From NCBI GenBank assembly GCA_945889575.1, contig CAMDBY010000016.1, positions 1 to 15,279 of the forward strand: a DNA stretch of 15,279 bases, given 5' to 3'. Each line of letters starts with the position of its first letter. Within the stretch, counting starts at the first letter, position 1. The DNA is from Bifidobacterium breve. GTDB taxonomy: Bacteria; Actinomycetota; Acidimicrobiia; Acidimicrobiales; Ilumatobacteraceae. Made by a program: the position numbers and the translations under genes. The notes beneath the pieces are model-generated. The model saw nothing but the letters and a program-made list of their open reading frames with translations. It was not told where the DNA came from and searched no databases. This document shows positions 7,009 to 14,260 of the stretch, one piece after another.

Positions 7009-8889
7009 CTAGTCAACGTCAGTTGCAGCGCCAGAGAACTGTGACTGGTACAGACGGAAATACGCGCCGCGTGAAGCAAGCAGTTCTTCGTGAGAACCTT
7101 GTTCAACAATGCGACCATCTTCCATTACCAAGATGATGTCTGCATCACGAATGGTGGAAAGTCTGTGAGCAATAACAAAGCTGGTGCGTTGACTACGCAA
7201 CGCAACCATTGCGCGCTGAATCAGCACTTCAGTTCTCGTATCTACCGAGCTTGTCGCCTCATCAAGAATGAGAATTGTTGGATCAGCCAAGAATGCACGA
7301 GCAATAGTGAGCAACTGCTTCTCACCAGCGCTGACTGCTCCACCTTCGTTATCCAAAACGGTGTCATAACCCATTGGCAACGAGTGAACAAAGCGGTCAA
7401 CATATGCAGCCTTTGCCGCGGTACGAATTTGCTCTTCTGTCGCAGACGGTTTTCCGTAGGCAATGTTCTCGCGAATCGTGCCACCAAAGAGCCACGTATC
7501 TTGCAACACCATGCCGATATTTGAACGTAATTCACTACGTGGCATCAGAGAGATATCTCGACCATCAAGAGTGATACGTCCGCTATTTAATTCATAGAAC
7601 CGCATAATGAGGTTCACCAAAGTGGTTTTACCAGCACCCGTTGGCCCCACAATTGCAACCGTTGTGCCCGGTTCAGCCACCAGCGACAACTCATCAATAA
7701 GCGGTCGATCAGGGTCATACGAGAAAGTGACATTTTCAAAAGCAACACGACCCTGAACCGGCGGAGAAGGAACGAATTCTGCCTCTGCGCTTTCCTCTTC
7801 AGAGTCCAATACCTCAAAAACGCGTTCTGCAGAAGCAACACCCGACTGCAACACATTCATCATTGATGCAGTCTGTGTGAGTGGCTGCGTGAACTGGCGC
7901 GAGTACTGAATGAATGCCTGCACATCACCGAGCCCCATAGAACCAGATGCAACACGAATTCCACCAACAACAGCAATCATCAGATAGTTCAAGTTACCGA
8001 CAAACATCATGGCTGGCTGAATAGACCCCGAAATGAACTGCGCTCCAAACCCAGCCTCATAGAGTTTTTCATTAGTAGTCGCAAAACGATCTTCCACACT
8101 GCGCTGACGACCAAACGTCTTAACAATCGCATGACCGGTAAACGTTTCTTCAATTAGCCCATTCAATGCACCCGTGTGAGACCACTGCGCAATGAACTTC
8201 TGCTTTGAGCGACGCGCGAGACGATTCATCGTGCTAATCGACACTGGGACAGTGATGATGGCGATAATTGCAAGGATCGGAGACAAGGCAAGCATCATGA
8301 TTAAGACACCAGCAATGGTAAGCAATGAGGTGATGAGTTGACTTAAGGACTGCTGCAAACTTTGGGAGATATTGTCGATGTCATTAGTGACTCGGCTCAA
8401 AAGGTCGCCTCGCGAGTGGCGGTCGATGTAGCTCAGGGGCAGTCTGTGAATTTTTGCCTCGACATCAGCTCGCAATGTGAACATGGTGCGCTGTACGACA
8501 CCGGCGAGCATGAACGTCTGGCTGTACGCCAAAATGAACGACAAGACATATAAGCCAAGCGCAAGTTCCAACGTGCGATGCAATGAAGTGAAATTGACAC
8601 CGGTTTGCCCGTCACGCTTCGTGAGTCCGTCGAACAAAATGTCTGTTGCATGACCCAGAATTCGAGGGCCAAGTACTACCAGCGCAACGCTGACTACGGC
8701 AAGAAACATCACCAATACCACGAGATACTTCTCATCGGCCATCAAACGAATTAAACGCTGTGCAGTCTCCGAGAAGTTCTCTGATTTTTCAACAGGCATT
8801 CCCACTGTGCTCATACGCGATGTACGAAGCTCAGAGCCAGGCATGTGCTGGGCTGGTTTTTCTTCTTTTGTTTCGTTCTCAGTGCTCAT
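7009..8889 (-). CDS. Heterodimeric ABC exporter, catalytic half (TM288/BmrD-like)
   Basis: This 626-residue half-transporter fuses a six-helix exporter membrane domain (about residues 52-345) to a nucleotide-binding domain. Walker A is GPTGAGKT (415-422), the Q-loop is VLQDTW (Q463), Walker B is LILDEATSSVD with catalytic E544, and the switch is IAHRLSTI with H575. The signature is VSAGEKQ (519-525) instead of LSGGQ, an atypical form expected in the half that completes the degenerate ATP site of a heterodimer. The first roughly 45 residues form a polar cytoplasmic extension. Its ATG overlaps the stop of the partner gene by 4 nt (8886-8889), indicating translational coupling. The exporter probably expels hydrophobic compounds or lipids; no substrate-specific neighbour is present. 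Its TAG abuts the stop of the convergent F420 oxidoreductase gene. Confidence 0.93.
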   Translation of the reverse strand: MSTENETKEEKPAQHMPGSELRTSRMSTVGMPVEKSENFSETAQRLIRLMADEKYLVVLVMFLAVVSVALVVLGPRILGHATDILFDGLTKRDGQTGVNFTSLHRTLELALGLYVLSFILAYSQTFMLAGVVQRTMFTLRADVEAKIHRLPLSYIDRHSRGDLLSRVTNDIDNISQSLQQSLSQLITSLLTIAGVLIMMLALSPILAIIAIITVPVSISTMNRLARRSKQKFIAQWSHTGALNGLIEETFTGHAIVKTFGRQRSVEDRFATTNEKLYEAGFGAQFISGSIQPAMMFVGNLNYLMIAVVGGIRVASGSMGLGDVQAFIQYSRQFTQPLTQTASMMNVLQSGVASAERVFEVLDSEEESAEAEFVPSPPVQGRVAFENVTFSYDPDRPLIDELSLVAEPGTTVAIVGPTGAGKTTLVNLIMRFYELNSGRITLDGRDISLMPRSELRSNIGMVLQDTWLFGGTIRENIAYGKPSATEEQIRTAAKAAYVDRFVHSLPMGYDTVLDNEGGAVSAGEKQLLTIARAFLADPTILILDEATSSVDTRTEVLIQRAMVALRSQRTSFVIAHRLSTIRDADIILVMEDGRIVEQGSHEELLASRGAYFRLYQSQFSGAATDVD

Positions 8890-10622
8890 ATCGCACCCTC
8901 GTTTACAGCGGCTTGCGATTCAACAATCTCTTGGAACGTTGGGCACGTAGACAACAGTTCGTCATGTGTGCCGAGACCCACGCACACGCCATCTTCTAGC
9001 ACCAAAATCTGGTCAGCGTCACGAATGGTGGAGACTCGCTGGGCGACAATAACGACCACAGCATCACGTACCGATGGCGCCAAAGCCTCACGCAGACGAG
9101 CGTCAGTGGCTAGGTCCAATGCCGAGAACGAGTCATCGAACAAATAGATCTCTGGGTGACGAATAAGCGCTCGTGCAATTGCCAATCGCTGACGCTGACC
9201 TCCGGATACGTTCGAGCCACCTTGGGCGATAACGGCATCTAGCCCACCTGGCATTGCACGTACGAAGTCTTCAGCTTGTGCAGTGCGCAATGCAGTCCAC
9301 ATTTCGTCTTCAGTGGCGTTCTCTTTGCCATACACCAGATTGCTAGCAACAGTGCCGGAAAACAAATAAGGCTTTTGTGGAACAATACCCACCCGAGACC
9401 ACAGTGCTTCAGGAGCAAGATCACGCACATCAACACCGTCGAGCAATACAGAGCCACTGGTTGCATCAAACAAACGCGGGATGAGGCTGACCAATGTTGT
9501 TTTTCCAGAACCCGTACTTCCGATGACAGCCAATGTTTGACCCGCACGCACTGTGAACGAGACATTGTCGAGTACGGGAAGTTCTGCGCCAGGATAATGA
9601 AAACCAACGGAGTCAAACTGAAGAACAGCAGTCTGTTGCAATTCTGTAATCGCATTTTCAGAAACAACTACCGACGTAGGCGTGTTGAGTACTTCTTGAA
9701 TTCGCTCAGCGCTTACTGATGCGCGAGGAATAAGAGCCGCCATCCATGTGGCCATCATGACTGACATCAGGATCTGCGTGAGGTACGTGAGGAACGCAAT
9801 CATCGCGCCGGGCTGCATCAGACCCGCATTGATGCGATCTGAACCAAACCACACAACTGCAACGCTAGAAATATTGATAATCAACGTTGCCGTAGGGAAC
9901 ATCAACGCTTGCAGGCGGCCACCGCGCAATGCCACCTCAGTGACAGCCGCATTTGCGTCACTGAAACGTTTTTTCTCTTCTGGTTCGCGTACGAACGCGC
10001 GAACAATGCGGATACCAGTGAGTTGTTCACGCAGAATTTCATTGATGCGGTCAATGCGTTCTTGCATCTTGCGAAATGACGGCACCATGCTGCCAATAAT
10101 GAGCCCCAGCAGCACTGCCAGAATCGGAATAGAGAACATCAAGATGCGCGATAAGCCAAGATCTTGTTGCATGGCAAGAATCACGCCACCGATTGAGGTG
10201 AATGGTGCACTCAGTAACAAGGTGCAGGTCATCAATACCAACATCTGCACTTGCTGCACATCGTTTGTGATTCGAGTAATCAGTGAGGGCGCGCCGAACT
10301 GTGCGACTTCTCGAGCTGAAAAATCATTGACCTGATGAAACAGGCTTCGTCGCACGTCACGACCAAAGCCCATGGCAACTTTTGATCCGAAATACACGGC
10401 TATCACAGAAAAGCCGACTTGCAGGATGGTGACCACCAACATGAGACCACCGATACGCCAGATGTATCCGATGTCCTGCTTCACGATGCCCTTATTAATG
10501 ATGTCCGAGTTCAACGTGGGCAGGTACAACCCCGCTACGGCCTGAATGGCCTGGAATGCGACAACTACCCACAAAAGCCCTTTATATTTCGCAAGAACTG
10601 TGGAGAGGAGACGCTTCAACAT
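8886..10622 (-). CDS. Heterodimeric ABC exporter, degenerate-site half (TM287/BmrC-like)
   Basis: This exporter half has a membrane domain followed by an NBD with Walker A GSTGSGKT, Q-loop VPQKPYLF and canonical signature VSGGQRQRL. Two catalytic residues are replaced: Walker B reads YLFDDSFSALD, with Asp instead of Glu, and the switch region reads IVAQRVSTI, with Gln instead of His. These are the substitutions known from the degenerate partner of heterodimeric exporters such as TM287/288. I choose the ATG at 10622 (578 residues, MLKRLLSTVLAKYKGLL), which matches where such proteins normally begin. An in-frame TTG at 10646 would add 8 residues. Neither has a Shine-Dalgarno, but TACAAT (10638-10633, minus) lies 10 nt before the ATG, suggesting a near-leaderless transcript. 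The gene is first in a two-gene operon with the catalytic half. Confidence 0.92.
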   Translation of the reverse strand: MLKRLLSTVLAKYKGLLWVVVAFQAIQAVAGLYLPTLNSDIINKGIVKQDIGYIWRIGGLMLVVTILQVGFSVIAVYFGSKVAMGFGRDVRRSLFHQVNDFSAREVAQFGAPSLITRITNDVQQVQMLVLMTCTLLLSAPFTSIGGVILAMQQDLGLSRILMFSIPILAVLLGLIIGSMVPSFRKMQERIDRINEILREQLTGIRIVRAFVREPEEKKRFSDANAAVTEVALRGGRLQALMFPTATLIINISSVAVVWFGSDRINAGLMQPGAMIAFLTYLTQILMSVMMATWMAALIPRASVSAERIQEVLNTPTSVVVSENAITELQQTAVLQFDSVGFHYPGAELPVLDNVSFTVRAGQTLAVIGSTGSGKTTLVSLIPRLFDATSGSVLLDGVDVRDLAPEALWSRVGIVPQKPYLFSGTVASNLVYGKENATEDEMWTALRTAQAEDFVRAMPGGLDAVIAQGGSNVSGGQRQRLAIARALIRHPEIYLFDDSFSALDLATDARLREALAPSVRDAVVVIVAQRVSTIRDADQILVLEDGVCVGLGTHDELLSTCPTFQEIVESQAAVNEGAI

Positions 10623-10632
10623 GTAGAAACCG

Positions 10633-10638
10633 ATTGTA
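10633..10638 (-). promoter_or_regulatory. Candidate -10 element of the ABC exporter operon
   Basis: On the minus strand TACAAT matches the -10 consensus at five of six positions and ends 10 nt before the preferred ATG (10622), which would leave almost no 5' leader. This fits the missing Shine-Dalgarno. No good -35 is seen at 16-18 bp. If used, it would exclude the TTG start at 10646, which would lie upstream of the transcript. Confidence 0.38.
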
Positions 10639-10700
10639 CTTGGCAACTAATCAGCAACAGAAGGCAGACACATAAGTCACACCGCGTGGGAAGTACCCTT

Positions 10701-11135
10701 GTGAAAGTGCCAAGCGATTTCGCCCTCAAAACGATGAACTTTGTTCATAAGTCAATCCTCACCGTCTCAGGCGGCAAAAAGGGATGGAACGCCGGCAATA
10801 TGCCCGTGCTGAAGCTCACGACAACTGGCCGAACATCTGGTCAGCCTCGCGAATGCATGTTGACCTCCCCTATTCAACAAGGCGAGACATATGTAGTGGT
10901 TGCATCGCGCGGCGGTGATGACCATCACCCATCTTGGTTTGTGAATTTGCGGGCCAATTCAACCGTATGGGTTGAAACTCAATCAGAGTCAAAACACGAA
11001 CGCCGCGCCCGCATCGCAACATCAGAGGAGCGCGACGAAATGTGGCCAATCATTGTTGCAAAATACGCAAACTACGGTGGCTACCAACTCAAGACAGAGC
11101 GTGAAATTCCGCTCATCTTCCTCGAAAAGGTCTGA
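10701..11135 (+). CDS. DDN-like F420-dependent nitroreductase-family oxidoreductase
   Basis: The protein belongs to the deazaflavin (F420)-dependent nitroreductase/DDN family, small split-barrel enzymes that reduce quinones or nitro compounds with F420H2. Diagnostic segments are LKLTTTGRTSGQPRECML (about residues 37-54), VVVASRGGDDHHPSWFVNL (65-83) followed by ANSTVWVE, and the C-terminal MWPIIVAKYANYGGYQ. I start at GTG 10701 (144 residues). GGGAAG lies 7 nt upstream, and extending the frame further left would run into the divergent exporter gene. An ATG at 10734 is an alternative but would cut the N-terminal helix. The gene precedes the crotonase-fold gene by 38 nt on the same strand, suggesting an operon. 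The physiological substrate is unknown; presence of the family implies F420 biosynthesis in this organism. Confidence 0.87.
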   Translation: MKVPSDFALKTMNFVHKSILTVSGGKKGWNAGNMPVLKLTTTGRTSGQPRECMLTSPIQQGETYVVVASRGGDDHHPSWFVNLRANSTVWVETQSESKHERRARIATSEERDEMWPIIVAKYANYGGYQLKTEREIPLIFLEKV

Positions 11136-11173
11136 CCGCACAACAATAACGATCCATCTGTCAGAATCACTTC

Positions 11174-12058
11174 ATGACAGAACCTGTGCTTTATGTGGAA
11201 CGTGATGACATTGCCATCATCTCAATCAATCGTCCACACAAGAAGAACACCCTGACCGATGAGGTCATTCAAGGAATCGCCGACGGAATAGACCGAGCAA
11301 CAAAATCGCGTGACGTGTGTGCAATCGTTCTTCGCGGCGAAGGCGACACATTTACTGCCGGATACGACTTAGCTGCTAGTTCGTCTGGTTCAGACGCTGA
11401 CGAAGTGCGCGGATGGTCAACGCCGTACGGAGCTAAGGGGCCAGAGCCACGTGAAGGTGCGTGGGACCCCGTGCGGGACTGGCAGTTCATGGGAAACAAC
11501 GTCAAACGTTTCATGAAAATTTGGGAATGCCCAAAACCAGTTCTAGGCGAAGTCAAAGGATGGGCCATCGGCGGCGCGACAGATCTTGTGATGTGTTGCG
11601 ACCTGCTCTACATGGCATCAGATGCACACATTGGTTACGCACCGAGCCGAATATATGGAACTCCGACAACAATGATGTGGGTGTACCGCCTCGGGCTTGA
11701 ACATGCCAAGCAATTCATTCTCACTGGTCGCGCGATTGATGCAGACACTGCGTATCGCATCGGACTCGTTTCGCATGTGTGCCCACCAGACGAACTCGGC
11801 GCGTTCATCGAAGAAGAAGCACGTCGTTTCCGTCATATTCCAGCCAATCAATTGGCGCTCAACAAACTTCTCATTAACCAAGCGTTTGAGAACATGGGAC
11901 TACGTACATCCCAGTTGCTCGGCACTTTCTTTGATGGCATCACCCGCCACACAGAAGAAGCCCAACAATGGGTAGAAGGCTTTAGCGAAAAGGGCTTTCG
12001 TGAAGTCATTCGTGAGCGTGATGCCCCATGGCAGGACTACGGAGAACGCCCTCGCTGA
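11174..12058 (+). CDS. Enoyl-CoA hydratase/isomerase (crotonase) family protein
   Basis: This 294-residue protein shows the crotonase fold. IAIISINRPHKKNTLTDE (about residues 13-30) is the N-terminal strand motif. FTAGYDLAAS (60-69) and KGWAIGGATDLVMCCDL (128-144) supply the two oxyanion-hole backbone positions (around G63 and G134) that bind the acyl-CoA thioester. The catalytic pair of ordinary enoyl-CoA hydratases is not obvious. The first Glu region reads GGATD (D137 nearby) and the second reads YAPSRIYG, with S158 where Glu is usual. It may therefore be an isomerase, hydrolase or decarboxylase rather than a hydratase. A loop at about 69-103 is long and polar. It probably shares an mRNA with the DDN-like gene 38 nt upstream. 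No clear Shine-Dalgarno precedes the ATG. Confidence 0.9.
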   Translation: MTEPVLYVERDDIAIISINRPHKKNTLTDEVIQGIADGIDRATKSRDVCAIVLRGEGDTFTAGYDLAASSSGSDADEVRGWSTPYGAKGPEPREGAWDPVRDWQFMGNNVKRFMKIWECPKPVLGEVKGWAIGGATDLVMCCDLLYMASDAHIGYAPSRIYGTPTTMMWVYRLGLEHAKQFILTGRAIDADTAYRIGLVSHVCPPDELGAFIEEEARRFRHIPANQLALNKLLINQAFENMGLRTSQLLGTFFDGITRHTEEAQQWVEGFSEKGFREVIRERDAPWQDYGERPR

Positions 12059-12103
12059 CCTGTTGCCTCATCCCATGCCGAGGTTTTTGTGCATCAATTC
12101 CAG

Positions 12104-12109
12104 TAACCT
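12104..12109 (+). promoter_or_regulatory. Candidate -10 element for tRNA-Gly
   Basis: TAACCT fits TANNNT and lies 13 nt upstream of the first base of the mature tRNA, giving a short 5' leader for RNase P to remove. The -35 region at the right spacing is only AGGTTT or GGTTTT, which is weak. Read-through from the crotonase gene is an alternative source of the transcript. Confidence 0.25.
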
Positions 12110-12122
12110 AGAAACCCAATAC

Positions 12123-12197
12123 GCGGGTGTAGTTCAATGGCTAGAATCTCAGCCTTCCAAGCTGATTATGCGGGTTCGATTCCCGTCACCCGCTCCA
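12123..12197 (+). tRNA. tRNA-Gly (anticodon UCC)
   Basis: A full cloverleaf can be folded by eye. The acceptor stem is GCGGGTG with CACCCGC, and the D-arm closes on GTTC/GAAT with one G-U. The anticodon stem TCAGC/GCTGA encloses CTTCCAA, whose central TCC is the anticodon for GGA glycine codons. The T-arm GCGGG/CCCGT encloses TTCGATT. The discriminator base is T and the 3' CCA is encoded. A TTTTT tract follows directly (12198-12202) and may help termination. Its 3' end is only 7 nt from the stop of the convergent esterase gene. Confidence 0.96.
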
Positions 12198-12201
12198 TTT
12201 T

Positions 12202-12213
12202 TCTCTATAGAGA
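12202..12213. repeat. Perfect 12-bp palindrome at the tRNA/esterase junction
   Basis: TCTCTATAGAGA is fully self-complementary and contains the esterase stop codon (TAG on the minus strand, 12207-12205). It sits directly after the tRNA T tract. It has no loop-sized spacer, so as RNA it would form only a short stem; it may be chance or a protein site. Confidence 0.3.
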
Positions 12214-13239
12214 TGTTAGGAATGCGATGATGTCGCTTGCGGCTGCTTCCGTGATATCCGGACACGCAATCGGCATGATTTCTATACCGTGCGTTGTGCC
12301 CAACACAGTGCGTCCACGTGCTGCAACGCCGGCGCGCAATAGCAATCGAAAGAAGTTGATACCTTCGTCGCGCAATGGGTCACACTCGTTCACGCTGATC
12401 ACTGTGGGTGGGAAACCGCGAACATCATCTTCTGTTGCAAAGCTTGGCCACGCTAACGGATTACGTTCATTGAAGGCTTCAATGCCGTAGCCCATAGCGC
12501 CGTTGTTGTTATGCAAATCTAGAAAGATGCCGTTGTTCTCCGTTGACGAAGGATTTTCAGGCAAAGGCCATTTACCAGCGATGTAAGGACACAGCGCGTA
12601 GAGCCCTGCAACCAAGTCCAGATCGCCGTCCTTCTTGAGTTGCAACCCAGTTGCCAATGTGAGATTGCCACCGCCACTTTCACCTACAACAACAATGCGC
12701 GACGTATCAATCTTTAGCATTGCGTCATTTGCGTGGATCCACTTCAGTCCTGAGACACAGTCATTAAGGCCTGCAGGGAACGGTGCTACTTCAGGTACAG
12801 AAGAAGGTGACACTGCATTACGGAAATCAACCATCACCACTGCAACACCCTTTGCAGCAAGAATGCGCCCCCAAGCGCTGTAGTTGCCGTCAAAACATGA
12901 CAACGACGCCATGCCACCACCATGTATGTAATACAAACACGGAAGGACATCGGTCGTGTCGGGACGTAGTACTCGAATGTTGATGGTGTTGCCATCTGGT
13001 TGTGAAATCACTTTTTCTTCAGAAATCCGAAGCCCCTTCGACGGTGCAGCCTCTTCGTTATCGCACATCGACATTGCGGCACGATACATATTCATTCCCT
13101 CCAGTGATTCGGGACTATTGGCCTGGGCAAGCATCGCTTCTCGGTCTGCGACGTCTGGAGCAGCAAAGCTGGGCATCGCTTCTAAAATTGCTTTGATTCG
13201 TGGATCAATACGTGGATCATTGGTGTGATTGCTGGACAT
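12205..13239 (-). CDS. Alpha/beta hydrolase, HSL-type (family IV) esterase/lipase
   Basis: This 344-residue protein has the hormone-sensitive-lipase family signature. LYYIHGGGMASLS gives the oxyanion-hole HGGG (106-109), and VVVGESGGGN gives the nucleophile S188 in a GESGG elbow. SVNECDPLRDEG gives the acid D287, and GTTHGIE the base H317, so the catalytic triad is complete. The N-terminal roughly 75 residues would form the cap domain typical of this family. No signal peptide is seen, so it probably acts in the cytoplasm on short-chain esters or carboxylates. The start is secure: GGAGG lies 5 nt before the ATG (13239-13237), the strongest ribosome site in this window. It is divergent from the DUF1330 gene across 107 bp, and its stop is 7 nt from tRNA-Gly, so a transcript running past the stop would be antisense to that tRNA. 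Confidence 0.92.
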   Translation of the reverse strand: MSSNHTNDPRIDPRIKAILEAMPSFAAPDVADREAMLAQANSPESLEGMNMYRAAMSMCDNEEAAPSKGLRISEEKVISQPDGNTINIRVLRPDTTDVLPCLYYIHGGGMASLSCFDGNYSAWGRILAAKGVAVVMVDFRNAVSPSSVPEVAPFPAGLNDCVSGLKWIHANDAMLKIDTSRIVVVGESGGGNLTLATGLQLKKDGDLDLVAGLYALCPYIAGKWPLPENPSSTENNGIFLDLHNNNGAMGYGIEAFNERNPLAWPSFATEDDVRGFPPTVISVNECDPLRDEGINFFRLLLRAGVAARGRTVLGTTHGIEIMPIACPDITEAAASDIIAFLTSL

Positions 13240-13287
13240 GGAAACCTCCGAGTTGGTATTTCCATGACACTAGACCCATGGCAGTTC

Positions 13288-13303
13288 CCGTGATGCATTA
13301 CGG
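13288..13303. promoter_or_regulatory. Imperfect 16-bp inverted repeat in divergent spacer
   Basis: CCGTGATGCATTACGG is symmetric around ATGCAT, with only a G/T pair breaking it. It lies centrally in the 107-bp spacer between the divergent esterase and DUF1330 genes, where an operator for both would be expected. A -35-like TTGACA occurs at 13312-13317 on the plus strand, but no matching -10 is clear. Confidence 0.25.
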
Positions 13304-13346
13304 ACCTGTGTTTGACAGACTGAACGAACATTCCTGAGAGGCATCC

Positions 13347-13658
13347 ATGGCTACAGACTCAACCGTACGTTTCATTGCCCACTTCACTGTGACAAATCCA
13401 GATGAATATCGGATCTACGAAAAAGGGTTCTTCCCTATCTTGCGTTCACACGGCGGCCGCTTCCTCACGTATGACGATGCGCCGACAGTTCTTGAAGGTA
13501 CCTACGAAGAGGGCCGGACAGTAGTTCTCGAGTTTGATTCAGAAGAAGCCTTGAGCACTTGGTGGAATTCTGCTGAGTACAGAGAACTTGCAGTTCATCG
13601 CCATGCCGGTACCACCACACATTCCGTGACGGTGATACACAGCCCACCAGGGCGCTAA
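13347..13658 (+). CDS. DUF1330 family protein
   Basis: This 103-residue protein fits the DUF1330 family, a ferredoxin-like (dimeric alpha/beta-barrel) fold of unknown function. Features are the strand FIAHFTVTNPDEYRIY (about residues 9-24), GGRFLTYDD followed by LEGTYEEGRTVVLEFDSEEA (about 36-68) and the helix with WWNSAEYRELAVHRHA (72-87). The pattern of a lineage-typical LEG, then a hydrophobic EF strand and a W..S.EY segment is the basis of the call. An AGAGG Shine-Dalgarno lies just upstream of the ATG. It is single-gene in this strand context. Its TAA (13656-13658) shares two bases with the stop codon of the convergent acetyltransferase gene (TAG at 13657-13655 on the minus strand). No enzymatic activity is claimed. 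Confidence 0.82.
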   Translation: MATDSTVRFIAHFTVTNPDEYRIYEKGFFPILRSHGGRFLTYDDAPTVLEGTYEEGRTVVLEFDSEEALSTWWNSAEYRELAVHRHAGTTTHSVTVIHSPPGR

Positions 13659-14227
13659 GTGAATCGCTGACGAAACTCGTCGGCTGACATTTCATAAATA
13701 TCTTCTGGGCCATCTTCTGGGTCTATCTGTTGCCCCACACACACGAATCCGAATTTCTGAATAAGAGCGACAGACGCCAGGTTGTCCGGGGCCACGGTGT
13801 ACCGCAATGACTCAACACCTGGTTGATCAACGACCCACGACCACATTCCAGTCAAAGCTTCAGTCGCATATCCACGCTGCTGAAAATCAGGATGAATACC
13901 AAGCCCAATCTCCATCATCCCCTGTTCATCGGGTGGACCATGAAATGAAATATTTCCCACAATCTCCCGAGTTTCCTTTTCCACCATCCAGCGAACAAAC
14001 CATTTATTGACCGATGGGTCTAATTTCACTTGCGGAACTCGCCACCGCAACGGGCCACTCTCGTCCATCAGGATGCGATAAGGATTGGCATACGGCATGC
14101 CCAGATACATAGAAACGTCCTCAGGCGATTCAAAAAGAGTCAACAGATCATCAATGCAGATGTGATGCAGTTCAAGATGTGGCGTAATAATCATCGCTTC
14201 GGATGCATCGTCTTGTGGCATTGGCAC
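13655..14227 (-). CDS. GNAT-family N-acetyltransferase
   Basis: This 190-residue protein has the GNAT acetyl-CoA binding core. GNISFHG (about residues 91-97) is the strand before it, EIGLGIHPDFQQRGYATEAL (106-125) contains the Q-R-G-Y-A pyrophosphate-binding loop, and TVAPDNLASVALIQKFGF (about 139-156) matches the RimJ/RimL-like N-S-I-L-K-G motif region. It transfers an acetyl group from acetyl-CoA to an amine; acceptor (protein N-terminus, small amine, antibiotic) is unknown. AGGA lies 8 nt before the ATG at 14227, supporting that start; ATGs at residues 3 and 12 (14194) are alternatives. Divergent from the ArfB-like gene across 33 bp, and overlapping the DUF1330 stop by 4 bp. A cytoplasmic enzyme. 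Confidence 0.87.
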   Translation of the reverse strand: MPMPQDDASEAMIITPHLELHHICIDDLLTLFESPEDVSMYLGMPYANPYRILMDESGPLRWRVPQVKLDPSVNKWFVRWMVEKETREIVGNISFHGPPDEQGMMEIGLGIHPDFQQRGYATEALTGMWSWVVDQPGVESLRYTVAPDNLASVALIQKFGFVCVGQQIDPEDGPEDIYEMSADEFRQRFT

Positions 14228-14248
14228 ATCCTAAGACTCTGTCTGGCA

Positions 14249-14255
14249 CATAATA
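14249..14255. promoter_or_regulatory. Overlapping divergent -10 element
   Basis: The same bases read CATAAT on the plus strand (14249-14254) and TATTAT on the minus strand (14255-14250), each five of six to the -10 consensus. On the plus strand, transcription would begin at about the ATG at 14261, making that mRNA leaderless. On the minus strand, a leader of about 16 nt carrying AGGA would result. TGGCACAT is directly repeated at 14222 and 14244, 22 bp apart. No -35 match is evident. Confidence 0.42.
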
Positions 14256-14260
14256 GAGAC

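Noticed and set aside
9276..9719. Plus-strand open frame of about 147 codons inside the exporter gene
   Set aside because: Opposite the intact nucleotide-binding domain of an ABC exporter; the opposite reading has no recognisable motif.
10419..10700. In-frame upstream extension of the DDN-like protein
   Set aside because: It would run antisense into the exporter gene and lacks family similarity; GTG 10701 is the better start.
12000..12230. Open frame spanning the tRNA-Gly gene
   Set aside because: It crosses the end of the crotonase gene and the tRNA; translation has no meaning there.
13312..13340. Promoter with -35 TTGACA for the DUF1330 gene
   Set aside because: The matching -10 window near 13335 reads GAGAGG, which is the ribosome site region rather than a -10; not supported.
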